From: Kingdonia uniflora
Lineage: Eukaryota; Streptophyta; Magnoliopsida; Ranunculales; Circaeasteraceae
Direction: 5' to 3'
Assembly (NCBI GenBank): GCA_014058105.1
Contig: JACGCM010002194.1
Coordinates: forward strand, 496,001-560,000
DNA length: 64,000 bases
In this document: piece after piece, positions 21,822 to 32,598 of the stretch
How the letters are laid out: every line of letters begins with the position of its first letter
Position numbering within the stretch: the first letter of the stretch is position 1
The notes under the pieces: model-generated
What the model was told of the DNA's origin: nothing
Database searches by the model: none
Seen by the model: the letters and a program-made list of their open reading frames with translations, nothing else
Program-made: the position numbers and the translations under genes

Positions 21822-22962
21822 TGAAATAAATAATTACTTGAGATTAACCGATTTTGATTAATTTAGGTCAGAATTCCTTTAAATGAATGATCTAACCTTA
21901 ACCTAATTCAAATTAATTTGATTATCTAGTGACAACAAGCAATTGGAAATTAAACATAAAAATTAATAATTTTTAACCCTGTGGGAAACCTTTCTCAGGA
22001 GAAAAACCCACAAGTTACTGTCGAATTACCCGACAGCTAAACAATCCATTATTAAAAACAAATTATAAGAGTTTAATTACTTACAGACTCGATAAACACA
22101 TCCTGTGGTTACCTCTCTTCTAATCAAGCTTCTAGCAATTGATTCCTCATTCTCCCTATACCCTTTGTTCTCGCAACGCCTCACCTCGAATAATGCCCCA
22201 AAGCTTTAAAGCTTGAATCGCTCAAACTTTACAAATATATGATTAGGTTTTCTAAATTTCTCCGATTAATTCAATTTAAGTTTTACTTTGTATTGAATCG
22301 CTCGTTAAAATCTTTCATCTCTCTAAATATCAAGCTCTAAAAAAATTAGTTTTGGAAGAGATGAGTTATGAGAAAAAAAAGGATGTCTTAAATAGGAAAA
22401 AAGAAAACCTGGCCTCTATTCGAATATAAACAAAATCGGTTCGAATAGAATAATAATTATTCGAATACACCAAAAATGTATTTGAACAAATAAAGTTCTG
22501 AGGCAATTTGTTCGAATGGAGAAAAGGTGTATTCAAACAAAACAAGTTTTATTCGAATACAACAAAAACCTATTCGAACAACTAAGTTCTCAGAAAATGT
22601 ATTCGCACAGAGAAATAGTCTATTCGAACAAAGCAAGTTTTAGTCGAACATGACCAAAATCCTATTTGAACAAACATAGTTCTTAGTAAAAATATTTGAA
22701 AAGATACTAACTCCTATTCGATCAGAACAAAAGCCTGCTCGAATAGAGACCTATTTTTCTTAAAAAGACATATCACTTTCTTTTATACTTTGTAAAAAAC
22801 TAATTGCTTGACATTTAGAGTAAAGAGATACAAACCTGCTTACCTGTTCAGTGTCAGTCCAGCTGTAGTCACCCCATGTGCAATCTCTGACAACGAGTAT
22901 CCATGAGAAAGTACTGACACCTATTCTAGACACAGAATGAAACAAACTCTAAATATAGATAT
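21822..22962 (-). repeat. Cop-2 5' LTR (right copy), cut by Tat-1
   Basis: Corresponds to 16755 onward. It is interrupted after TATAGATAT at 22962 by Tat-1; the last nine bases of the LTR (GATGTTTCA) lie at 54600-54608, the GAT(A/G)T being duplicated. It also carries a TTCGAA-rich tract (22420-22740). Confidence 0.85.
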
Positions 22963-23607
22963 TATAATAGCCTAATTCCGGGATTTAGACTTAGCCTTTT
23001 ACATCAAAAGTTATCAAAACGCTTCTAATAACTAATACCGAAGTTTAGCGTGTAAAACCTTTGAATAGGTTAAAAACCATGACCTCTCTTGAGGATTTGT
23101 AAAAAAAGAGAGATATTATTTAGATTGCTTGCAATTACTAGGGTGTTTTGTAGAGGGTGAGATATTTCTAGATGGAGAGCTCCTCTCTTAGTGTTAAAGT
23201 GAGAATTCTTCCATCCAGTTTCGAGGGGTTATTTCTCTGTCCCTCATCTTGAATCCCTCTGGTCTTATTTATAGGCCTTATAATATGACCGTTTGACGAC
23301 CATTAAGATTATTAATGATAGACGTTATAAAATATATATTTGATGATTCTTTGACCAGATTATGTAACGTTATGATCTTTGTTGTTGTATAACGGCTATT
23401 TGGATGACTGTACATTTGCTAAGCTCGAACTGTTGGTGTAGAGGTCGTAAGTGATGACTTTATCTTGCTGGATTTAAACTGTTGGTGTAAAGGTCGTAAG
23501 TGATGACTTGGTCCTGGGGATTCTGCTTATGACTTTAGTAGTACTTCCTTTATGCTGATAAGTTCGAGGATAAAACATGAGTCCAGGATACGAAATAAGC
23601 TATTACA
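22963..23607 (-). repeat. Tat-1 3' LTR (left copy)
   Basis: Near-collinear with 53957-54599. Landmarks in both are AAAACCTTTGAATAGG, CCTCTCTTGAGGATTTG, TTTCGAGGGGTTA, GCCTTATTTATAGGCC-like TATA context and a double AACTGTTGGTGTAxAGGTCG. The duplicated phrase CTGTTGGTGTAGAGGTCGTA occurs twice within each LTR, about 60 bp apart. Confidence 0.9.
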
Positions 23608-23805
23608 AGACGGCTCTCAACCAAGAGTATGAAGAGTATCAAGGGTGAGTAGTGTTGGATATGAAACTCCTGCTGTATTCAGTTCTTGATGTTGTTGTCT
23701 TGATTCTGCTTGCACCACGTACTCTGTTTATGAGGTCGAAAAGGTCTTATGTAGCTCAAAGATGAAGAATGAGTATGAGATGCGGAATAGGCCATTACAG
23801 CCGCC
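23608..23805 (-). repeat. Duplicated purine tract and LTR end in Tat-1
   Basis: Immediately inside the LTR is AGACGGCTCTCAACCAAGAGTATGA; about 195 bp later the text repeats as an LTR-like end (GGAATAGGCCATTACAG, like AAATAAGCTATTACAAG) plus CCGCCCCCTCTCAGCCAATAGTATGA. The second copy is the better polypurine tract (minus-strand GGCTGAGAGGGGGCGG). So a purine tract and LTR-edge segment appear to be tandemly duplicated at the 3' end of the element. Confidence 0.55.
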
Positions 23806-24144
23806 CCCTCTCAGCCAATAGTATGAGAAACCTTTGTGGGCGAGTGGTGTTAGATGAAAAGTTTCATTAATGATGCACTTAACGTCTGGGAATCATTTCT
23901 AATATATATTTATGACTATCTATTTTTGGCTTTTGGGTTTCTGAGGACCAATGGTTCTAGTCAATGCTGTTGCATGGGGAATCTTTCTAACGTTTGGAAT
24001 TTGGAGAGTCGCTTTAATTCTGACCGTAGTATAAAATGGATTCCGATTTGTACATGATGAACCAAGTCTTCTTCTTAAATCTTCTTTATATTTATGTTGT
24101 GAACTGTCTTACTATAATTTAGAAACTTTTGAGTGTTTAAGAAC
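23806..24144 (+). other. Spacer upstream of the Tat-1 antisense gene
   Basis: Non-coding sequence between the polypurine tract and the first ATG of the antisense gene. It would be the 5' leader or promoter region of that gene. No clear TATA box or motif that I can support. Confidence 0.4.
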
Positions 24145-27100
24145 ATGGTGACGATGAGGACTCATGCTTAGGAGTCTAGGATTCGGATAAAATGGAAGAA
24201 TTGTGGATTAGGTACTTTGGATACCAACCGTTGCATCTTCCAACGCCAATTCCTGTCTCTTCCACCTATCATCATATATCGTGCGAGGAAGTGTTGGAGG
24301 TGGGGGATGATAATTTTTAGATGGCACGCTTCTACTATCTGCTGACATCTGAGGCGGAGCGCTGAAATGGGCTTCGGTTGCTAACGGAGGAGGTTGTGAT
24401 AACTGAAGACAAAGCGGCAGGCATTCGTCCGAGGGAGTCTCGTCGGTACCCTACTAATGAATGGGTCTTGTTGAAGAAATGAGGCCTTTTGTCTGTCTCT
24501 AGCATGCGAGGAGGTGAGGGTTATGCTGAAAGGGGTGGAGAGGATACAGAGGATTATTTTCTACCATGGACCATAGATTTTAGCCATGAAGAAGATCTTT
24601 TATCTGTGATTTTCAGTTCTAACTGCTTCCTGGATCTTGCAGCATGTGATCAAAGTTGGGAGGCTTCTTCCATTTTTCATCATCTTCTTTATTGACTGCT
24701 GAGGGATGTTTCGAGCTGATATTTGGTGTGAATTAAAAGTAATCTGTAAAAAATATATGAACTGACAGTGTCTCTGTAAAGAATCTGCTAGTTTTGTGTT
24801 TGACACTTTGTTATCTGTAAGAGAAAATTTCAAACAAAATAAAATGTCTTTGTTCTATTATCATGAGTCCTTGTATCGAGCTTATTTGTGAAATTTCCTG
24901 TTGTATAGTAGGAGTTTGTAAAATAGGTATTGATTTATCATTGGTGTGATCGAACTGTAAGTATTCATAATGTATATGGTGGTAAACGGTGGTGATACTT
25001 GGTTTAAAAGGATATATGGTTTTTCTGTAGACTGTGTTTGTGAATTGGAAGTAAGAGTGGCTCGAACTGTAGATAAGGTTGATAGGGGTCTTTAGGTGCC
25101 ACTGCTGGACTTGCATGACTTTGAATGTTGCCTTCTGCTCATTTTTTGAATAAGATCTTAGGAGAAATTCTTAATATGGGAATACCGAGCTGTCACAATA
25201 TTCTGGATCTTGGGTTGATCTTCTGTTGTTCCGCAAATTTTAAAAATATATCCTTCGGCACAATTAGTAGGGTAGTAAGTATTTCCAAAAGATTTTCCTG
25301 GTAGCTATAAAGTAGTGATTCTTTGCTAGTAAGACTTGTATCTTTTATAAGGATAATTTTGCTGTGAATGTAGTGTGGTTAACCATGGTATGGACTCGTT
25401 CTCAGCATACTTATCATGCAGCGGATGGTCAGTTCCATATCAAGGTTGTTGAACTTCGTTAACGGTATTTTCGCCATCTGCCTTATGATGTAGTTTTACC
25501 ACAATGGCCGTTGAATCTGTCTGGACTAGATGACAAAGGTAAGCGTGTTTAGTATGATCGCTTTTTCTGGTGTGATATGTTTTGAAGATCACTGCTGAGT
25601 GTCATGGTGCGGGAATTGATTTTTCAGCAGCTCCCTTGTAACAAGATTGTTGAAGAGGACGCAAGGGCAGCAAGAGGGGATATAATTCTGTGTTGCGAGG
25701 CAAACCATTGAGGCTATTTTAGATGTGACTGGGGAGCACGATAAGATCGAAGCTAGGGAGTTTGTAATAAGTAATCTATTTTTGAGTATTCCGTGGTTGT
25801 ATTTGAATAAATACAAGATGAGGCGAAGTGGATTCCTCGACCTGAATGAAATAAGAATAAAGTATTCTATTTTTATGTACGGATATTTGTGGATGATAGC
25901 TGTAGTATTTTATCAACTGTAGAGATATCTTCAAATTTTTGAATATTGAGCTATTTTAGGAATGTTGTACGATCTTGGTAGAGTATAAAAGTAAGGTAAT
26001 TGGTCATTTTGCTTTGTGCCGAAGCAGAGGTGCAGAATTTGTAATGGCAGACGATATAGACAAATGTGATGACTGTAGACGTTACCACAAAAGTCATGAT
26101 GATGTTTTAAAATGAAAAGATGAGCCTGTAGAGACAGTAGGGATGGTTGACGCGTGACAGAAAGAGCCATCATTTCATAAATCGAGGGAGGGTATAAAAA
26201 CTCGTCCCCCTCTTCCTCATAAATTATCTATAGTTGTAGTAAGAGAAAAAAGTGGTGCAAATCTTATTTTTAGGGAAATGAAATGTTTGAGTTCTGAGAG
26301 TGATTTGAGAAGGAAATCTTCATCAGGTGACAAACAATTGTCGAAGAAATGGCGGGAGCATTCATTTTTGATAATACGTCTGGGTAAAACAGAGGATTGT
26401 TGTTCTGCAAGTACAAGTTGTGATATAAAACTCTGGTGACTTGATTTGTTTAGTAATCTGTCTGATTTAGTAATTTATATGGTTTCGTAATATGTATAGA
26501 TGTTTAGAAGTGTTGAACGTGTGGGGCTTTGGGGATTTGGGAATAGCTATTAGAAAGGCCTGGTGTGTAGAAGTTGTTGTATTTATGGATAAACTGTAGA
26601 AAGAGAAAATATGTGTTTGGAAAGGAATTGAGAAATTGGTAATAATTGATTTTTGCTTTTTGTTTTGGGAAGTTGTAAAATAGACGTGTTGACTGGGTAG
26701 AAGGTTTGTTTGTACTATATGTAGTGTAGAGATAATGATAAAATATGTTTATGTATCTTTAGGTCCAGTATGCATTCTAAACCTAATATTCCCACTAGTA
26801 AATTTGCAGTATCGTCCAGTTCTGAGAAAACAACACCTTCAGGGAGTGGGAACGAGGGTAGTGTTATGGGTGAAACTGTAAATAGTGGAGAGAAAAGTAT
26901 AGATGGTGGGGAACCTAGTAAAACTGAAGAGATGATAGAGAAGGAGGGTAGATAAGTGAGGCAAAAAGTCTTTGTTATATATCTGGAGGTGGTAGATGTA
27001 GGGAAAGAATACTTGAAATATAAAAAGAAATTGCTGGGAGATTGGGGGTGTTATGTGGAGGATCAGGGTCGCCGGTTTAGGTCTTATGTTCCAAAGAAAG

Positions 27101-27581
27101 AGGAGGAGGCGGTATATTACCGGGTCCCATGCTTGGAAAAGTTGAAGAAGGATAAATGGATTAGTGAGGGAATTAATCTCTCATATTATAATAGCCTCGG
27201 ACTATCAGGCCTGAGTGATGGATTTTTGTGTTTCTTGAATCAGGTCGTATATGGCCTTAGAATTTCTTTGACCTACTTTCAGAAAGGGGTTATGAATGTG
27301 TTACACTGCCGCCCTGCCCAGTAGAATAGGAATGTTTATGAGATGATGAGGGTGTGTGAGGCACTGAATGAAAAATAGAGGAAGGGAAGGACTCCAAAGC
27401 AGTTTGAAGCCAAAGATATGATGAAGTTTTATAAATGAAAATATGTCGAGGGTCGACGTAGTGGTTACCGGTATAATGATTCGGCTAGGCCAAAATTCTT
27501 TAACTTTGAATCTGCAGGTAGATCATGGAACGACCACCTCGTATGGGTAGTGGGTAATTGTATCTAGGTTTTAGATGAACC

Positions 27582-28141
27582 TGTAGGGACTTATCCCTCA
27601 ATCTTACTCATAATTGAACTCACGCAGCTCGATTTACCTCCATCTCTAGCTCACATATTTTTTAACACTTAACACTCCAGTCAAACATTCCAACCAGCCC
27701 CACGAACTACTCAAAAACGTGGGTCGAGCTAAACCCGAAAAATATTATCCAGTCAAAGACACCTGTCTCCCAGGAACTCGTCAATTATTCAGTCAACCGC
27801 CATTAACCACATTATTCTGAAAATGTATTCTAGCACAATGAAGAGCTGTGGAGGAGCCTATATAAAGGAAAAGTTCCCGAAGAGATGGGGACAAGAAAAA
27901 TTATAAAAACTTCCTATTTACGATATCAAAAGTATTTCTATATTATTGAGATCACTTGTAATAAAGATATACTTTTACTAAAATCCTCCATACGAGGTCG
28001 TGGCTTTTTACCTGTTTTGAGGTTTTCCATGCTAAAAATACATGTGTCCATTTCTTACTTTATATTAGAGCATTAATACAGGTTCATTGGTGTAATAGCT
28101 GATTCCTAATCATTTCGAGCTTATGAAATTTGGCCATTACA
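27582..28141 (+). repeat. Tat-2 5' LTR
   Basis: 560 bp, TGTAGGGACTTATCCCTC to GGCCATTACA. TATA-like CCTATATAAAGG at about 27858-27869. Highly similar to 36076-36653, with small differences such as ACTACTCAAAAACG against ACTGCTGAAAAAT. Confidence 0.9.
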
Positions 28142-28160
28142 TTTGGCACCGTCTGTGGGA
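28142..28160 (+). promoter_or_regulatory. Tat-2 primer-binding site
   Basis: TTTGGCACCGTCTGTGGGA directly after the LTR, a one-base variant of the TGGCGCCGTCTGTGG site typical of Tat elements, where a tRNA primes minus-strand DNA synthesis. Confidence 0.8.
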
Positions 28161-28213
28161 AAGATTACATTTCCAAGATACCCTAAGGCAGTCTTTCATT
28201 ACAATTTTCAATT

Positions 28214-29400
28214 ATGGTTTCTTCCAGACGACAGGTCGCCGGAACTAAGCTCAAAATTTATGCGGATCCGTGGAAACTCACCGAGTTACGAACGAATCTC
28301 CATGCAAAGGCAGAGAAACATACCTAACTCGAACTTCAATTGATAAAGGATTGCAAGTTCTAAGAGAAAGAGCTCGATACATAACGATAAGCTCCTTCGA
28401 CAGCGCTCAAACGACACGAAGGTCAGATAACGATGATACAGACTGAACTTGAGGCTCTGGAAAATACTCAGTAGGCTCCTCCAGCCAGGAGTCGCGATCA
28501 ACTTCCAGGGACCTCCTGTATTTCAGCAAGGGAAAGGTTGGGACCTCGGGGAATCGCCAGTAAAGCCATTTACAGAAATCTACCACATGGACTGCAGCCC
28601 TCCATCTATTTGGGGGGAGAAGTTCAATCAGAAGTCAGTCAAGGTCACCCACATTCCATCCGTCAGAAGGAAGACCGGTGACCTCTACATCAAGTTCCAG
28701 CACGAGATCGCTTGAGTGAAGGTACGGGAACTCATCATCCCCTGCCAGCACATCTAACGATTCAACCAACACGCCAGTACGTCACAAAAAAACACATGGA
28801 CCAACGAATTAAGGAGTTGATCGAAGCACAAGTTCTGGGAACTACCAGTGATTTCACGAAGTTACAAGGAAGTCTGATTACTAAAGAATTATTCAATATT
28901 GAAATACCTAAAGGTTTCCATACTCCCAAGATTTACAAATACAAAGGTACTGACCCGAAGGAGAATATTCAGCAATACCGCGATTCATTGGGGTTGTACT
29001 CTAATCTCAACCACATCCTCTGCGCCTGTTTACCACAAGTTTACAAGAGGAGCCACTCCAATGGTTCCATTCTCTTCCTGAGGATTCTATCTACAAGTTT
29101 GATCAGCTGCAGAAATAGTTCATCAAGATTTATGCTCACAATAGAGACAAAGAGGAGAACTTGTATTCTCTTATCGGTCTTAAGCAATCACATGAAGAAA
29201 AGCTTGAAGACTTCTCAAATAAATTCCAAGAGCACGTAAGAAAGGTGGATAACCTCGACCAAAAACTAGTCGTTACCGCTTTCACCAATGCTCTCCGAAT
29301 CGATTGCAAAGCCAAATAATACCTCTTCCTTAACATGCCAACAACGTTGGAGGAGATGATCACCAAAGTCAACTGTTACGTTGACTCGAGAGGATAATGT
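28214..29400 (+). pseudogene. Tat-2 gag
   Basis: Structural gag of a Ty3/gypsy element. From ATG 28214: VSSRRQVAGTKLKIYADP; after frame changes FNIEIPKGFHTPKIYKYKG with TDPKENIQQYRDSLGLYSN (28890-29010), the gypsy gag core pattern (elPkgFxxPkxxxYdGtxDPxeHixxfxxxm). Then FDQLQ, FIKIYAHNRDKEENLYSL, LKQSHEEKLEDFSNKFQEHV, VTAFTNALRID and EEMITKVNCYVD up to about 29400. At least two frameshifts and several stops. Confidence 0.8.
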
Positions 29401-29850
29401 CTGAGCGACAAAAGTCTACTAAGTCTATCATCACCACCAAATCCCTACCTGCAGAATGAAGCTGCGAGCCTAAGGAGGAATAGGGGGATCATAAACGCAC
29501 CAAGGGAAACACTGGATACCCTCGGAGAAGCGGTCCGTAAAATAAACCCATCCTCCCAAAGCTGAACGTCCGAATCTCCATAATTTTTCCACTGCCATTG
29601 AAAGACACGCTCTACCGCGTCTCTAAACCACTTGAGCCCATCGGGAATCGACCATTTTCCTACACCATAAGGTAAATCATCATTCTACTAACAATTTCTA
29701 TGTTCTACAAGAGTTGCTCGATCTCATTTTTAAGGAAGGAAAGATGCTCAAATACATTGTTGACCTGAAGTCATACCAAGATGGTAACTATAAGAAATAA
29801 CTCGAAGTTGTTTAGGTCAACGAAAGAGCTGAGGAGAAGCATCTCTACTA
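29401..29850 (+). other. Tat-2 gag-protease linker, decayed
   Basis: Region between the gag core and protease. Stop-rich in all plus frames, with polar, basic translation fragments as is usual for the gag C-terminus; no zinc knuckle is recognisable. Confidence 0.5.
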
Positions 29851-30165
29851 TATGCACCCCAGCAACATGATCGAAATCAACCAGATCACCAATTCTAACC
29901 GATCAAAACGCCGGAGGCTCTCGGAATGCTGTGATCTTACACCTCAAGACAATGAAGCCAAACTTCTTCCCGAGTTGAGCAATCGCCGACTGGGAATCTC
30001 CTTCGAGGATTGCGATACTAGCCATGTTAAATTTCGATATCATGATGCGTTAGTCATAATGCTCAAGATGAAATAGTTTATCATGCATACAATGATGATC
30101 GATACTGGAAGCAGTATTGAAATACTCATACTTCTGTTCAGTCAGTTCCGCATTGACCTTAGCAT
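29851..30165 (+). pseudogene. Tat-2 aspartic protease, truncated
   Basis: Retroviral-type protease that would cleave the polyprotein. In frame: ISFEDCDTSHVKFRYHDAL, VIMLKMK, stop, then HTMMIDTGSSIEILIL with the catalytic DTG at 30101-30109. The ISFxxxDxxHvxxPHxDaLVi lead-in is typical of Tat protease. The text is lost shortly after, near 30165, where sequence antisense to the aORF begins: the flap and C-terminal half, plus all of RT to integrase, are gone. Confidence 0.75.
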
Positions 30166-30661
30166 GATAAATTATATTTTCTTCCAGTTTCTTTGTGTAT
30201 TTATTTGATTCAGCCAGGTACATGGCTTCTTACTCTACCACCCGAGCACAAAGTTTCCCAATTTCTGCGTTCAAATCTTCCCTAACCACAATATCTTTCA
30301 ATAATTCCTCTTTCTTCTTCACCAGCGATTCCTTTGCTTTGATCTCCCCGTCCAGAACCTTCACCTTGATAAGAGCAGCATCCAACTTATGCTTGCATTC
30401 CCTCAAATTTGTATTTCCCTTCTGGACATGCCCCTGAATACGAGATACGTCACTCTTTAGCTCTTTAACTTGACTTGAGAGACTAACTACATCCCCTCGA
30501 ACTAAATGAGCCTTAACCTCAGTTCTACTTTCCCCTGAACCCTCTCTAGCCTCGGCTTTCATGGCACGAGCAATGACTTGTGCCAATTCGGCTTTAAGTC
30601 GTGCAACCTTCTTGTTTAAGTCGTTGCACCTTCGTTGCATTTCTTGGAATTCCATATCCTT

Positions 30662-30676
30662 GGGGGGGGGGGGGGG
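30662..30676. repeat. Poly-G run of 15
   Basis: Fifteen consecutive G (then AGGG) just upstream of the last antisense coiled-coil exon of Tat-2. It is unlike the AT-rich surroundings; slippage or an assembly artefact are both possible. Confidence 0.9.
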
Positions 30677-32517
30677 AGGGCAGTTTGCAAATGTTCAGCT
30701 GCGGCTTTCGAAGCCGATAGACTTTCTTGAACTACCCCAGCTCGTCGTCCTTTTCGATGAATTTTTGTCTCATTCGCTCCAACTCGTTCCTATAGTTATG
30801 AAGATCAGATTGAAATCGTTCCTCTGATTGTTTTAGTGCCTGAATATAGTATTAAGCCGTATCAGCCTGCTTAACCTTCGCTGCCAACACGTCAACCTGA
30901 CTTTAAAGCTTCTCAACGAGTTATGTTATCCACGCTAGCTCCTTTAGCCCCTTCTTTATTTCAACATCCTTCTCTTCGACCTAAAGCATAAGGTCAGAAA
31001 CAGCCTGGGACATCTCAATAAGTTTCAAATGCACCTTTACATATTGATCTTCTCTATTCTCACTCGCCTCCCTCATCCTTTCAAACTCATATGCAAATGC
31101 CTTCATTTGCGGTGTCCAAGTACTTTTAGACTAAAAGTTTGGAACACATTATCAGATGAATACTTCATAAGGACTCTTGCGGTGTGTAAGGTACACACTT
31201 TTGATACGTTGCTTTATGCTATTGCAGTGGGTTTATACCATGTACCATATTGGTATTATCTGCATCTATATTCTATTTACTTTGTAACGTAGCAATAATA
31301 TAACATACAGGTCGAAAGACCTATTCCGATCTAACTTATAGCTCTGCTTGGGCAGACAGTAAGGCTTTAGAGGTCTCTCTTTCCCTAGCAAGTCTAGACT
31401 CTAGATCTTTTACTCTAAGACTCATTTCTCTAAGTGCCTACAAAAGTATTATAACACAGAGTCAACTTTAAGAATTTTCTTCCTCACATCCAATTTAACA
31501 ACTTACAAAATATTCAAACAAATACACGTTTCTCTCCTACCATCTCGCTACCACCCTCTAGGAGTTCGGCATCATCCCCTTGGTTGTCAAGCACTGTCTG
31601 GTGGGAGACACAATCCAGACCGTCCATGGCCCCCACCACTTCCGCTTCCTCGTCATCTCTTTCCTCAACATATGTGTCAGCCTTAATGGCACCCACCTCC
31701 TCCTCAAAATAGCCCTTCAGCATCAAGTGACGACCCAGTCTGTCACGCTCCTCAACCATCTCATCTCGATTGGCCTTTGCCTCGACCTGTAACTGGCCGA
31801 TTGCCACGATATGAGAGGCCTTCCGCTGCCTAACTTCTTACATTGCTTTAGTCTTGTCTCGAGCTAGTTCTTTCTCCAGCTCGCTCTTCACCATCTTTAG
31901 CTCAGATTTTTCTTCTTCAATACCGAACCAAATCCTCTTCAAGAGACGAGCGACCTAAATAAAATGAATCAATCTTAGTGATTAGCTTGAATCACAAAAA
32001 GCAACTCTTTCCCAATCATAAAAACTTACCATCTTGCTCGTATCTTCATCTCCATGGAAAGCCGCCAACCTGGCCCTTTCCTCAGCCTCCCTAAGGTCAT
32101 CCACTGCAGCAGGTCACACCTCGGTGACCTTCTCCCGAGAGGATTCGACCCTCCTCCTCATCTCTTTTGTGACCTTACCACTTTTCGTGGCGCCCGAGGC
32201 CGGTAAAGAATTTAACATCAGTTTTTTCGGATATTTTTGAGCTATCTTGCTCGTTGCGAGATTTGGCTTATCCGAACTGCCCGATCCAGGAGTCTTGGAA
32301 AAATTAGTTCGAACCTCCTCACCACTTACTTACTTTTTTCCTTTATCGATCCCCACCATCGACCTGGTAGACTGAGCCTTTCTAACCTTGTTCGACCTAC
32401 TATCAACCTAATTTTTTCTACTCAGGCCGAGTCCCTCCAACACAAGTTCGAGCTCAGTCTCCTCCTCTGCAACTTCATCCAACATGGATTCTTTCCTTTC
32501 CACTGTAGACTTCACAA

Positions 32518-32598
32518 CTGAAATAACACATTTTTACTATCAACTATAGTTGCCAACAAAATGTAACAATAATTCTATCTATGCATGTCTATACTTAC
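32518..32598 (-). other. Intron in the Tat-2 antisense gene
   Basis: Minus-strand GTAAGTATAGAC at the donor and GTGTTATTTCAG at the acceptor, 81 bp. The exon text GNCFQRDDEEPLDL precedes it by about 12 residues; the Tat-1 equivalent is GNCI.VLDEPMLEL, before a donor at 36694. Confidence 0.7.

Noticed and set aside
28142..30165. Endogenous pararetrovirus (gag-protease-like text)
   Set aside because: Flanked by LTRs with a 5-bp duplication, gypsy-type gag core and Tat primer site; no movement protein motif.
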